From DSVZ01 sp037439785 (lineage in GTDB: Bacteria > Verrucomicrobiota > Verrucomicrobiia > Limisphaerales > J093): a DNA stretch of 64,000 nucleotides. The notes under the pieces are model-generated. The model made no database searches and had not been told where the DNA came from. It saw nothing but the letters and a program-made list of their open reading frames with translations. Below are positions 40,854 to 49,701 of this stretch, one piece after another. Numbering within the stretch: the first letter of the stretch is position 1; each line of letters begins with the position of its first letter. The stretch spans positions 1-64,000 of the forward strand of contig JBBIVJ010000019.1 of NCBI GenBank assembly GCA_037439785.1. Reading direction: 5' to 3'. The translations under genes and the position numbers were made by a program.

Positions 40854-42845
40854 ATGAACACGTCCTGCCTCTCCCTGTGGCGAGTGCTGGTCCTGGTCGG
40901 CACCCTGGCCGGCGCGGCCCGCGCCGCCGAAACCGACCCCGCCCTCCGCGCGCTGATGCAGTACCAGTCCGGAGCCGATGCCACGCCGCTGCGCCAGTTT
41001 GAGGCGCGTGTGCGGCAGGCGGTGGATGACCCCGGCCAGCGCGCCGCCCTGGAAACAGACCTCCTTCAGGTCCTTCGCGGCGAGGCCACGCCCGAGGCGC
41101 GCCGCTTCGCCTGCCTGCAACTGGCGGTTATCGGCGGTGAAGCCAGCGTCCCCGCGCTGGCCGCGTTGCTGCGCAGCGAAGAAACCGCCGGCATCGCCGC
41201 CGCCGCACTGGCCCAAAACCCCGCCCCCGCTGCCAGCGACGCCCTGCGCAGAGCGTTGGGCAACGCCCCGGCCGCCGCCCGCCCGGCCATCGCCCATGCC
41301 CTGGGCGTGCGCCGGGACACCAGGGCGGTGGCCCAGCTCAACCGCCTGGCTTTGGGCGAGGACCGCGCCGCGGGGGAGGCGGCCATCACCGCCCTCGGCC
41401 AGGTCGGCACCGCCGGCGCCCAGAAAACCCTTGCCGCACTCCGCCGTTCCGCCCCGCCCGAGCAGCAGCGTGTCGTGGCTGCGGCCTCCTTGAACCTGGC
41501 CGACACCCTCGCCCGCAAAGGCAGCCGCAAAGCCGCCACCGCGATTTACCAGGACTACCTCGCCGCCGACCAACCGGCCGACCTCCGCCGGGGCGCCTTT
41601 GGCGGGCTGCTGCGCCTGGACCGCGACGGCGGCCAGAAACGCGCCATCGAGGCCCTGCGCGGCGACGACGCCGCGCTGAAGCCGGTGGCCATCGCGGCGT
41701 TGCCGGAACTCAAAAACGCCGCCGCCTCGCGCGCCTTTGCCGCCGTCCTGCCCAACCTGGCGCCCGCCGAACAAGCGTATCTGCTCCAGGCCCTGACCAC
41801 CCGCGGCGATGCCCCCGCCCGCAAGGCCGCGCAAGATCAGCTCAACTCCCCGCACCTCGAGGTGCGCCTGGCCGCCATTGCCGCTCTGGGCCGCCTGGGC
41901 GACACCTCGACCGTGCCCGCACTGGCGCGCGCGGCGGCCCTCACCACCAACGTCGTCGAACTGCGCGCCGTCGAGACCGCGCTGGCCGGCCTGCCGGGCG
42001 ATGAAGCCGTGGACCGCGCGCTGGCGGCCCAGTTGGGCACCCGCGCGGCCGCCGCGAAAGGGCCGTTGTTGGGTGCCCTGGTCCGGCGCGCCCGGCCCGT
42101 TTCCTACGAGGTTTTTCTGCGGGAATCTGCCAGTCCGGATGCGGCCATCGCCCGGTTGGCCTTCCAGGGGTTGAGCCGCGTCGCCGGCCCGGAACACCTG
42201 TTTCCCATGCTCCGGGCCCTGCGCGATCTGCGGGCGGAAGCCGCCCTGGAAGACGCCCAGGCGGCCGTGGGACAGGCCCTGCGGCGAATGGAGCCCAAGG
42301 GACAAGGCGTCCTGACACTCACGACTTTGTTGGACGCCTCTCCGCCAGCCCGCCGGGCACGCCTGATCCCGCCGCTGGTGTTTTGTCCGGAGCCCGCAGT
42401 CTTTCTGGGGCGCGTGGCCGATGCCGCCCGCTCCAGTGACCCGACTTTGCGCAATGTGGGCCTGCGTACCCTGGCCGACTGGCCGGACCCGGACGCCTGG
42501 GAACCGCTCAAGGCCCTTTACCCAACGGCCGCCTCGGAAACGGAACGGGTGCTGGTCCTGCGCGGCCTGACCCGCCTGTTGGGCGAGATGAACGCCCGGC
42601 CGGACGCCGCGCTGGTCGGTCGTTATCGCGAGTTGCTCGGTAGCGCGAAAGGCGACAACGACCGCAAGCTGATCCTGGGCGCGCTGGCCGGCTGCGCCCA
42701 TCCCGAGGCGCTGGCCCTGGCGGTCGAGCAGTTGAATCAGCCCGGGGTGCGGGCCGAGGCCGTGATGGCAGTGAAGAAAATCGCCGGGGCCATCAAGGGG
42801 CAGCATCCGCAGGCCGCCGAGGCCGCCCTGCAGAAGGTGCCATAG
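40854..42845 (+). CDS. Secreted HEAT-repeat protein
   Basis: A 663-residue protein with signal peptide (LWRVLVLVGTLAGAARAA, ending near residue 25) followed along its length by paired-helix HEAT repeats, e.g. ARRFACLQLAVIGGEASVPALAALLRSEE, PAIAHALGVRRDTRAVAQLNRLAL, AAITALGQVGTAGAQKTLAAL, EVRLAAIAALGRLGDTSTVPALARAA. Such proteins form curved scaffolds. In Verrucomicrobia they often accompany exported sugar oxidoreductases, as here, and may hold them or their substrates, but a role cannot be assigned. Confidence 0.85.
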   Translation: MNTSCLSLWRVLVLVGTLAGAARAAETDPALRALMQYQSGADATPLRQFEARVRQAVDDPGQRAALETDLLQVLRGEATPEARRFACLQLAVIGGEASVPALAALLRSEETAGIAAAALAQNPAPAASDALRRALGNAPAAARPAIAHALGVRRDTRAVAQLNRLALGEDRAAGEAAITALGQVGTAGAQKTLAALRRSAPPEQQRVVAAASLNLADTLARKGSRKAATAIYQDYLAADQPADLRRGAFGGLLRLDRDGGQKRAIEALRGDDAALKPVAIAALPELKNAAASRAFAAVLPNLAPAEQAYLLQALTTRGDAPARKAAQDQLNSPHLEVRLAAIAALGRLGDTSTVPALARAAALTTNVVELRAVETALAGLPGDEAVDRALAAQLGTRAAAAKGPLLGALVRRARPVSYEVFLRESASPDAAIARLAFQGLSRVAGPEHLFPMLRALRDLRAEAALEDAQAAVGQALRRMEPKGQGVLTLTTLLDASPPARRARLIPPLVFCPEPAVFLGRVADAARSSDPTLRNVGLRTLADWPDPDAWEPLKALYPTAASETERVLVLRGLTRLLGEMNARPDAALVGRYRELLGSAKGDNDRKLILGALAGCAHPEALALAVEQLNQPGVRAEAVMAVKKIAGAIKGQHPQAAEAALQKVP

Positions 42846-43026
42846 GCCGAACTGCCGGCCACTTCGGACTTCGGGCTCCGGCTTTCGGATTTCGCCTCGC
42901 CGGGTGGCCCCGGCGTGAGCCGGGGGAGCGGAGGTCCGCCGCGTCACCGCGGAGGCTTCCGGAATCTGCCATCCGGCTGCCGGCATCGGGTATCCGGCTT
43001 TCCCGGAGTTGATCTGTTGGGGCGGG
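42846..43026. repeat. Short gap with GTGA-loop hairpin
   Basis: Convergent gap. CTTCGGACTTCGGG and GGATTTCG units (42863-42893), then CCCCGGC-GTGA-GCCGGGG at 42908-42925, then TCCGCCGCGTCACCGCGGAGG as a second stem. No U-run, so not a normal terminator, although it may still end both transcripts. Confidence 0.7.
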
Positions 43027-45033
43027 CTAGCCGTTGCGGGTCGGGGTCAGTTCTTCGTTGGTCAGGGCGTTGAAGACGCGGAATTGTTCGAGGTGCAGGG
43101 CGGGGTCGGCACGGAAACTGATTTTGCCGAAGTAGCGTTTTTCCAGCTCGATGATCAGTTGCTGGTCCTCATTTTGGAAACGTTCGAGGACCGCGGGGTG
43201 CACCAGAACCTGGAGCTGGAAGTCCGATTCGTCGCGAGGTCGGCTGCGGAGGATTTCGGCCAGTTTGCGCTGGATTTCCACGCTCATGGTGAGGGTGCTT
43301 TTGACCACGCCGCGGCTCTTGCAGTAGGGGCAGTCGTCATAGACGGACTCGTGCACGCTTTCGGTGTGGCGCTGGCGGGTCATTTCCATCAGGCCCAGGG
43401 GGGAGATGGGCAGGATGTGGGTGCGGGCGCGGTCGCGTTTGAGCAGCTCGCGCATGCGCTGATACACCAACTGGCGGTCCCGGCCGGACTTCATGTCAAT
43501 AAAGTCCAGGACGATGAGGCCGCCCATGTTGCGCAGGCGCAGTTGCCGGCAGATTTCCTCGCAGGCCTCGAGGTTGACCTTGGTGATGGTGGACTCGGCG
43601 TCCTTGGCGCTTTTGTGACGGCCGGTGTTGACGTCAATGGCGACCATGGCCTCGGTCTCGTCCACGACGATGTAGCCGCCGCTCTTGAGGGGGACCCGGC
43701 GGGAGAAGGCGTTCTGGAGCTGGCGGCTGATGCTGAAGCGGTCGAAGATGGGTTGGGATTCGTTGTAGAACTTTACCTTGCTGGCAGAGCGGCGGGAGAT
43801 TTTCCCGATCATTGCCCGGATGCGCTCGTAGCTGGGGTGGTGGTCCACAACAATGCGTTCGACATCGTCGGTGAGGAAGTCCCGGACGGTGCGTTCGATG
43901 AGGTCGGGCTCGCGGAAGACGCAGCAGGGGGCGGGCTGGGCGTTGATCTTGTCCTGGACGGCCTTCCATTCTTCGAGCAACAGGGCCAGGTCGCGCACGA
44001 AGTAGCGGGCCTGCTGGCCTTCGCCGGCGGTACGGATGATCACGCCCATGCCCTCGGGGAGGGTGAGCTTGCGGACGATCTGCTTGAGCCGCTGGCGTTC
44101 CCGGGGGGTCTCGATCTTGCGGGAGACGCCGCACTGGTCGGAGTTGGGCAGGAGCACCAGGAAGCGGCCGGGCAGGGCGAGGTTGGTGGTCACCCGCGGC
44201 CCCTTGGTGCCGATGGGCCCCTTGCTGACCTGGACCACGATGTCGGTCCCCGGGGGGTAGAGCCGGGGGATGTCCTTCTGGGTGATCTTGGGTTTTTCGC
44301 GGCGGCCGCGGTCCTCGCGCTCGACCAGCTCGACATTGCTGTCGAAGCTGGCCGGGACGATGTCCCAGTAGTGGAGGAAGGCGTTTTTCTCGTAGCCGAT
44401 GTCCACGAACGCGGCCTTGAGGCTGTCTTCGAGGTTGCGGACGCGGCCCTTGAAGATGCTGCCGGCCAGGCGTTCCTCGCCGGTGCGTTCGATGGTGAAC
44501 TCCTCCAGCCGGCCCTCTTCGAGCAGTGCGACGCGGGTTTCCAGGGACTCGGCGTTGATGATGATTTCCTTGCGGGGCCCGGCCCTGGGGGTGACCAGCT
44601 TGGTGACGCGCTGGATCACGCGCTGGGCAGCGGCCTTGAGCGTGTCCATTAGGCCGGTGGGGGCGGAGGCGGCGGGCGGGGCTTCGAGGGCGGTCCCGGC
44701 GTCAGCTTCGGCCCCGGTTTCGGCCCCGGCCGGTGTTTCGGGATGGGGCGCGCGAAATTCGCGCTTCTCGATGTCGTCGGGCTGGGCCAGGAAGTCCGGG
44801 GTGTCTTCCGGGAGGCCGGCAGCACGGTTTTCGGCGCGGCGGATTTCGGCCTCGTGCCGGCGGCGGTCAAAAACCGCCTCCTCGCCGGCGGACTTGTCGG
44901 CGAGGGTCTCGGAGCGGGCCTCCGCGGCGCCGCGTTCGGGCTTGAAACTCTGGCTGCGGCCGGGGCGGAAGCGCTGGCCTCCGCGGCGGCGGTGGGAGAA
45001 AGAACGGTCGGTCGTGGGGTCAGGGGGTTGCAC
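43027..45033 (-). CDS. rng: Ribonuclease G/E family endoribonuclease
   Basis: A 668-residue RNase E/G enzyme. The catalytic half starts near residue 155 with KEIIINAESLETRVALLEEG; an S1 domain follows (GRVRNLEDSLKAAFVDIGYEKNAFLHYWDI), the sensor and DNase-I-like parts contain VAIDVNTGRH and GGLIVLDFIDM (active-site aspartates), and the Zn-link is CPYCKSRG. The first 154 residues are an added charged, Arg- and Glu-rich segment. In many bacteria rng ends the mre operon, as here. GTG start at 45033 overlaps rodA by 14 bases. Confidence 0.95.
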   Translation of the reverse strand: MQPPDPTTDRSFSHRRRGGQRFRPGRSQSFKPERGAAEARSETLADKSAGEEAVFDRRRHEAEIRRAENRAAGLPEDTPDFLAQPDDIEKREFRAPHPETPAGAETGAEADAGTALEAPPAASAPTGLMDTLKAAAQRVIQRVTKLVTPRAGPRKEIIINAESLETRVALLEEGRLEEFTIERTGEERLAGSIFKGRVRNLEDSLKAAFVDIGYEKNAFLHYWDIVPASFDSNVELVEREDRGRREKPKITQKDIPRLYPPGTDIVVQVSKGPIGTKGPRVTTNLALPGRFLVLLPNSDQCGVSRKIETPRERQRLKQIVRKLTLPEGMGVIIRTAGEGQQARYFVRDLALLLEEWKAVQDKINAQPAPCCVFREPDLIERTVRDFLTDDVERIVVDHHPSYERIRAMIGKISRRSASKVKFYNESQPIFDRFSISRQLQNAFSRRVPLKSGGYIVVDETEAMVAIDVNTGRHKSAKDAESTITKVNLEACEEICRQLRLRNMGGLIVLDFIDMKSGRDRQLVYQRMRELLKRDRARTHILPISPLGLMEMTRQRHTESVHESVYDDCPYCKSRGVVKSTLTMSVEIQRKLAEILRSRPRDESDFQLQVLVHPAVLERFQNEDQQLIIELEKRYFGKISFRADPALHLEQFRVFNALTNEELTPTRNG

Positions 45034-46231
45034 GGTACAGTTGGATGTTTTGGAGCAGGCCGAGCGCGAGCAGCGAGCAGACCACCGAGGTGCCGCCGTA
45101 ACTGAGCAGCGGCAGGGGTATGCCCGTGACGGGCATCAGCCGGATGTTCATGCCGATGTTGATGAAGGCGTGGGTGAAGAACAGGGCCACCACACCCACG
45201 GCCAGCAGCCGGCCCAGTCGGTCCCGGGCCTGGCTGGCGATGCGGATCCCGCTGAAGAGGATCGCGGCGTAGAGCGCCAGCACCAGCACGCTGCCCACAA
45301 AGCCGCTTTCCTCCGCGATCACGGAAAAGATGAAGTCATTGTGGGCGACCGCGCGGGGCAGGTAGCCCAGGGCGTTCTGCGTGCCCTGGCGCCAGCCCTT
45401 GCCGGTGAGCCCGCCGGAGCCCACGGCAATGAGCGCTTGCTCGACGTTGTGCGCGGCGTCGCGGTACTGCTGCAACGCCCGCGCCCGTTCCGCCCCGGTG
45501 GCCCCGGGCGGAACAAAATCCTTGCCGAAATACACCATCAGCCGTCGCTTCTGGTAGGGCTCCAGTTGGAGCACCTGCCAGGAGGCGGGGGCCCAGAGCA
45601 CGTCCACCACCAGCACGGCGGCCACCAGGGCCCCGGCACCGATCGTGCGCCAGAGGTAACGGGCAGGGGCGCCGGCCACGTACAGCATGGCCAGCCCCAC
45701 CGGGAAGATCACCACCGCCGAGCCCAGGTCCGGCTCGAGGAGGATCAGGCTGAAGGGCAGTGCACACAGGCCGAGGACCTTCCCGAACGCCGCCGGTGTG
45801 GCCAGCTCCGGCCGCGGCCGGCTCAGGAAGCTGGCCAGCGCGAAAATCAGCGTCAGCTTGGCCAGCTCCGAGGGTTGAAACTGCAGCGGCCCCAGGTCAA
45901 TCCACCGCCGCGCCCCCCAGCCCTGGGTGCTGCCGATGCCGGGGATCAACACCGCCACCAGCAGGCCGATGGACCCCCAATAGGCGAGCATGGCCCAGCG
46001 GGAGAGCGCGCGGTAATCCCGCAGGCACACCAGCACCGCCAGGCCCAGGCCCAGGAGGTACCACAGGGCCTGGCGCACATGCCCCAGCCGGTACCAGGGC
46101 GGGGGATTCCACGGGTTCGGGCTCAGGGTGGCGCTGGCTACAAACAGGCCGCCCAGCACCATCAGCCCCAGAGCGGCACCCCACAGGAGCGGCTCGAAGC
46201 GGCGCGGGTGGCGGATCGGCTCGGGCGTCAT
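45020..46231 (-). CDS. rodA: Rod-shape SEDS glycosyltransferase RodA
   Basis: A 403-residue SEDS protein with ten helices that polymerises peptidoglycan strands for the elongasome. Blocks: GWGARRWIDLGPLQFQPSELAKLTLI, LEPDLGSAVVIFPVGLAML, GKGWRQGTQNALGYLPRAVAHNDFIFSVIAEESGFVG and LMPVTGIPLPLLSYGGTSVV, matching the family's catalytic Asp region and the final GxPLPxxSYGGS. It overlaps mrdA by 4 bases (ATGA). Confidence 0.96.
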   Translation of the reverse strand: MTPEPIRHPRRFEPLLWGAALGLMVLGGLFVASATLSPNPWNPPPWYRLGHVRQALWYLLGLGLAVLVCLRDYRALSRWAMLAYWGSIGLLVAVLIPGIGSTQGWGARRWIDLGPLQFQPSELAKLTLIFALASFLSRPRPELATPAAFGKVLGLCALPFSLILLEPDLGSAVVIFPVGLAMLYVAGAPARYLWRTIGAGALVAAVLVVDVLWAPASWQVLQLEPYQKRRLMVYFGKDFVPPGATGAERARALQQYRDAAHNVEQALIAVGSGGLTGKGWRQGTQNALGYLPRAVAHNDFIFSVIAEESGFVGSVLVLALYAAILFSGIRIASQARDRLGRLLAVGVVALFFTHAFINIGMNIRLMPVTGIPLPLLSYGGTSVVCSLLALGLLQNIQLYRATP

Positions 46232-48291
46232 GGGGCGGGACGATGGTCGGCCAGGGCCGGGGCAGCGACCGGGGGCTCGCGTTGTTCCAGAAACTCGAAG
46301 ACCTGCCGCACCACCGGGGCACAGGTCCCGCCGCCGGAGCGGCCGCTCTCCACCATGGCCACGACCGCGTAGCGGGGTTGGGCGTACGGGCCGAAGGCGG
46401 TGAACCAGGTGATGTAGTCCACGGTGCGGCCGTGTTCCTCGACCTCCGCGGTGCCGGTCTTGCCGGCGACCTGGAAGCGCTTGAGCCGGGGGGTGCGACG
46501 GTCGCGTTCGTGGAAGGCCGCAAAGCCGGTGCCTTCCGGATCGAGGGTGTCGGCCAGCATGGCTTCGCGCAGGGCCTGCAGGTGCTCGGCAGGTACCCCC
46601 AGGGTGCCGCGCACTCGCGGCGGGAAGGAGAGGCCGTGGTCGCCGGGCAGGGTTTCCGGCGGCTCGACGCGCTGGACCAGCCGGGGCCAGAAGACCTGGC
46701 CGTCGTTGGCGATGGCGGCGGTGAGCACGGCCATTTGCAGCGGGGTCACGGTGATTTCCTGACCGATGCAGGCGTTGGCCAGGTTGCCCTCGCTCCACTG
46801 CCAGCGCACTTCGCGGGGGTAGGGGAAGAAGCCGCGGACCTCCTGGCGCAGGGGCAGGCCGATCCGCTCCCCCAGGAAGAAGCGCTTGCCCATGCCCAGC
46901 AACCGCTCCCGCCCCGCCTCCAGGCCGTGGTGGATGAAGTAGGCGTTGCTGGAGCGCAGCAGGGCGCGGCGGAAGTCGTACTCGCCCGGCGGGGCGGTGT
47001 CGCGGATTTTGCGGCGGCCCACGAAGATGGCTCCGCGGGCGGGATTGGCCGGGTCGGGCTGGACGGTGAAGAGGGCCCCGGGGTCCAGGCCGGCCTCCAG
47101 ACAGGCCAGGCCGGTGACCAGTTTGAAGATCGAGCCGGGGGGATAGGCGCCCTGGGTGGCGCGGTTGAGCATGGGGCGGAGGCGGGGGTGGTTGAGCCGT
47201 TCGCGCCAGTCGCTCTCGGCGATGCCGCCGAGGAACTCGTTCGGGTCATAGGCCGGGGCGGACACCAGGGCGAGGATGTCGCCGTTGGTGACGTCCAGCA
47301 CCACCACCGCGCCGCGCACGTCAGGGCCCAGGGATTGCAGCGCCTGCCAGGCGGCCTGCTGGAGGTCCAGGTCCAGGGTGAGCACCACGTTGTGACCGGC
47401 CTCGGCCGGTTCCCAGAGCGTTTCCTCTTCCCGGTAACTGAGGCTGTCCACCACCACGTGGCGGAGGCCGGGCCGGCCGGCCAGCAGGGTGTTGTAGCCG
47501 GCTTCGATGCCCAGGGCACCCTCGTAGGTGGGGAGGCTGTAGTGGAAAAACTCGGTGTCGCTGCCGGTGGCCTGGTCATCGCGGGAGAGGTAACCGAGCA
47601 CGTGGGCCGCGCGCGACCCGTGCGGATAGTGGCGCAGGGGGCGGACTTCCAGGGCCACGCCCGGCAGGGTGGGGGCTTGTTCGAGGAAGCGGGCCCCCTG
47701 GAGCGGCGAAAGGTTTTCCAGCAACGTCAGCGGCCGGTACGGCCAGAGGTGATAATGGCGCCGCAGGCGTTCCTCAGTGAGGGTCATGGGGCTGCCCAGC
47801 ACCTCGCCCAACCGGGCCAGCAGGTTGCTGATCACGTGGTAGCGTGTGGCCAGGTTCAGGGACTGGATGTCCGCGCGACTGAGGCGAACCCGGGGCGGGC
47901 GCGTGGTGGAGGTGGGCAGGAGGCGGGTCCAGAAACCGTCGCCGGCAGCGGTGGGCGGGTTGGTGCGGAGCTTTTCGGCGATGAACTCCGCGCGCAGGTG
48001 CCAGTACGTTTCCCGGAAGCGCGGGCGCAGTTCCTCGATGTAGAGGTTGAGCTGGTAGGCGGGGCGATTTTCGGCCAGCACACGGCCGGCACGGTCGAAG
48101 ATTTTGCCGCGCACCGCCGGCTCACGGATGACGCGGTAGGTTTGTTGGCGGACCTTGGCCTGGTAATGCCGGGCACGCACCACCTGCACGTACCACAGGC
48201 CGGCCAGCAGGACCGCCAGTCCCAGGGCAAGGCCCGCCGTCAGCACACGCAGGCGCGGGTCGCGGGGTCGGAGGGGGTCCACCTGGAGCAT
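46228..48291 (-). CDS. mrdA: Penicillin-binding protein 2 (MrdA)
   Basis: A 687-residue class B PBP, the transpeptidase that works with RodA. One N-terminal helix (residues about 16-37), a dimerisation domain (REPAVRGKIFDRAGRVLAENRPAYQL), and the transpeptidase with SIFK (S387, K390), SSN (S447-N449) and KTGT (K611) motifs. No unusual changes in active-site motifs. mreD ends 3 bases upstream. Confidence 0.96.
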   Translation of the reverse strand: MLQVDPLRPRDPRLRVLTAGLALGLAVLLAGLWYVQVVRARHYQAKVRQQTYRVIREPAVRGKIFDRAGRVLAENRPAYQLNLYIEELRPRFRETYWHLRAEFIAEKLRTNPPTAAGDGFWTRLLPTSTTRPPRVRLSRADIQSLNLATRYHVISNLLARLGEVLGSPMTLTEERLRRHYHLWPYRPLTLLENLSPLQGARFLEQAPTLPGVALEVRPLRHYPHGSRAAHVLGYLSRDDQATGSDTEFFHYSLPTYEGALGIEAGYNTLLAGRPGLRHVVVDSLSYREEETLWEPAEAGHNVVLTLDLDLQQAAWQALQSLGPDVRGAVVVLDVTNGDILALVSAPAYDPNEFLGGIAESDWRERLNHPRLRPMLNRATQGAYPPGSIFKLVTGLACLEAGLDPGALFTVQPDPANPARGAIFVGRRKIRDTAPPGEYDFRRALLRSSNAYFIHHGLEAGRERLLGMGKRFFLGERIGLPLRQEVRGFFPYPREVRWQWSEGNLANACIGQEITVTPLQMAVLTAAIANDGQVFWPRLVQRVEPPETLPGDHGLSFPPRVRGTLGVPAEHLQALREAMLADTLDPEGTGFAAFHERDRRTPRLKRFQVAGKTGTAEVEEHGRTVDYITWFTAFGPYAQPRYAVVAMVESGRSGGGTCAPVVRQVFEFLEQREPPVAAPALADHRPAP

Positions 48292-48294
48292 GGC

Positions 48295-48846
48295 TCAGGA
48301 GCGGCCGCGTTTGATTTCCCGGTCGGGGCGGTAGGCGCCGGTGGTCAGCGGCGGATGGACAAACCAGCGTTCCAGCCGGTCGAGCAGGCGGAAGAGCACG
48401 GGGGTGCAGACTCCGGCCACGACGGTGCCGGCCAGCACCTGCCAGAGGGTGTGGCGGCCGAGGTCGGGTTCCGCGCCGGAGGAAAGCACCAGGATCAGGG
48501 TGAACAGCGGCACTAGCAGGCCGGCCAGCGCCCCCAGGAGCAGACGGGCGTAGTCCTGCTCCTGCACCAGCGTTTCGCGGCGCGCCCAGATGAGCCAGCC
48601 GGTCAGGTACAGGGGCAGCGGGCTGGTGCCGAGGGGATTGGCCGAGAGGGCATCGAGGGCCACCCCACCCGCCAGGGCCAGGAGCGTGAGCGCCAGCAGG
48701 TCCAGGCGCAGCGCCGCGTACACCACCAGCGGGGGCAACAGGCTCAAGGGGGTTCCCAGCCAGAGCCGCGGCGCCTGCCAGGCGGCTTGGAGGAACACCG
48801 CCAGGTAGGCCAGCAACAAGACCAGGGTCAGTCGGGTCCGGTTCAT
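48295..48846 (-). CDS. mreD: Rod shape-determining protein MreD
   Basis: A 183-residue membrane protein with about five helices, e.g. LTLVLLLAYLAVFLQAAW, LLALTLLALAGGVALDALSANPLGTSPLPLYLTGWLIW, LLLGALAGLLVPLFTLILVLSS and LWQVLAGTVVAGVCTPVLFRLLDRL. Weakly conserved family; position between mreC and mrdA makes the call firm. Overlaps mreC by 4 bases. Confidence 0.93.
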   Translation of the reverse strand: MNRTRLTLVLLLAYLAVFLQAAWQAPRLWLGTPLSLLPPLVVYAALRLDLLALTLLALAGGVALDALSANPLGTSPLPLYLTGWLIWARRETLVQEQDYARLLLGALAGLLVPLFTLILVLSSGAEPDLGRHTLWQVLAGTVVAGVCTPVLFRLLDRLERWFVHPPLTTGAYRPDREIKRGRS

Positions 48847-49649
48847 GGCAGGAGCACCAGGACTTCGCGCAACCGGGCGGGGTCGGCGTGCAGTTGGACC
48901 CGTGCCTCGGCGTACAGGCCATAGCCCACACTGCGAGTGTCCACCACCGTGCCCACCGGTAGGCCGGGAGGGAAGACGCCGCCCAGGCCGCTGGTGAGGA
49001 CGGTGTGGCCGGGTCGGACCGCCAGCAGGCGCGGCAGGTGGGTGAGGTCCACCAGGCGATGGTCCAGCACGCCCGCCGAGCGGGTGCTCAGCACGCCGGT
49101 GTCGCCGGTTTCACGCACAATCACCGCCACCCGGCAGCGGGGATCGCCCACAAGGATGACCTCGGCCGTGGTCTCGGCCACGTGGTCCACGCGCCCGACC
49201 AGGCCCTCGGGGACCAGGACCGGCAGGCCACTGCGCAGGCCGTCGCGGGCACCGGCATCCAGGGTCAGGGACTGCCACCAACTGGCGGGGTCGCGGGCCA
49301 GGACGCGGCAGACGCGGGTTTTCCACGGCCCCGGGGGGTGCCAGTCGAGCAGGTGGCGGAGGCGGCGGTTTTCCTCGAGGGCTTCGCGGGCGCGGACCAG
49401 TTCCAGTTGCAACTGCTGGTGGTCGCGGCGGAGCGCCTCGAGCTGGCGGTGGAGTTCATCGCGTGGGGCGAGGGCGCGGGAGGCCTCCCCGGCCAGGTGC
49501 TGGGCGGAGCCCACCAGGCCGAAGAGGGGCAGGAACAGGACGCCGACCGCGACCTTGACGCGAGCGGCCCACTGGTCCGGCAGGTTTAGCAGGACCAGCG
49601 TCACCAGCGCCACGGCGCCCCAGGCGAGCCATTGCGGTCGTTTCAACAT
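48843..49649 (-). CDS. mreC: Rod shape-determining protein MreC
   Basis: A 268-residue elongasome protein: N-terminal helix (WGAVALVTLVLLNL), a coiled coil (about 65-105: DELHRQLEALRRDHQQLQLELVRAREALEENRRLR), and the twin beta-barrel domain with RVLARDPASWWQSLTLDAGARDGLRSGLPVL and GLVGRVDHVAETTAEVILVGDP. It starts 52 bases after mreB. Confidence 0.95.
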   Translation of the reverse strand: MLKRPQWLAWGAVALVTLVLLNLPDQWAARVKVAVGVLFLPLFGLVGSAQHLAGEASRALAPRDELHRQLEALRRDHQQLQLELVRAREALEENRRLRHLLDWHPPGPWKTRVCRVLARDPASWWQSLTLDAGARDGLRSGLPVLVPEGLVGRVDHVAETTAEVILVGDPRCRVAVIVRETGDTGVLSTRSAGVLDHRLVDLTHLPRLLAVRPGHTVLTSGLGGVFPPGLPVGTVVDTRSVGYGLYAEARVQLHADPARLREVLVLLP

Positions 49650-49701
49650 TCGCGTTCCCGTTGCCGGGCAGACGGGGCGAACGGGCCGGCGGGCGGCCGG
49701 C

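Noticed and set aside
42908..42925. Bidirectional terminator between the HEAT gene and rng
   Set aside because: Hairpin lacks T-runs on either side and belongs to a dispersed repeat family.
39468..42986. 1172-codon open frame on the - strand opposite the MocA-type and HEAT genes
   Set aside because: The sense genes have signal peptides and family motifs; the antisense product is Gly/Gln/Val-rich with no domain pattern.
45760..48516. 918-codon open frame on the + strand opposite rodA/mrdA
   Set aside because: Antisense to genes with intact SEDS and PBP motifs.
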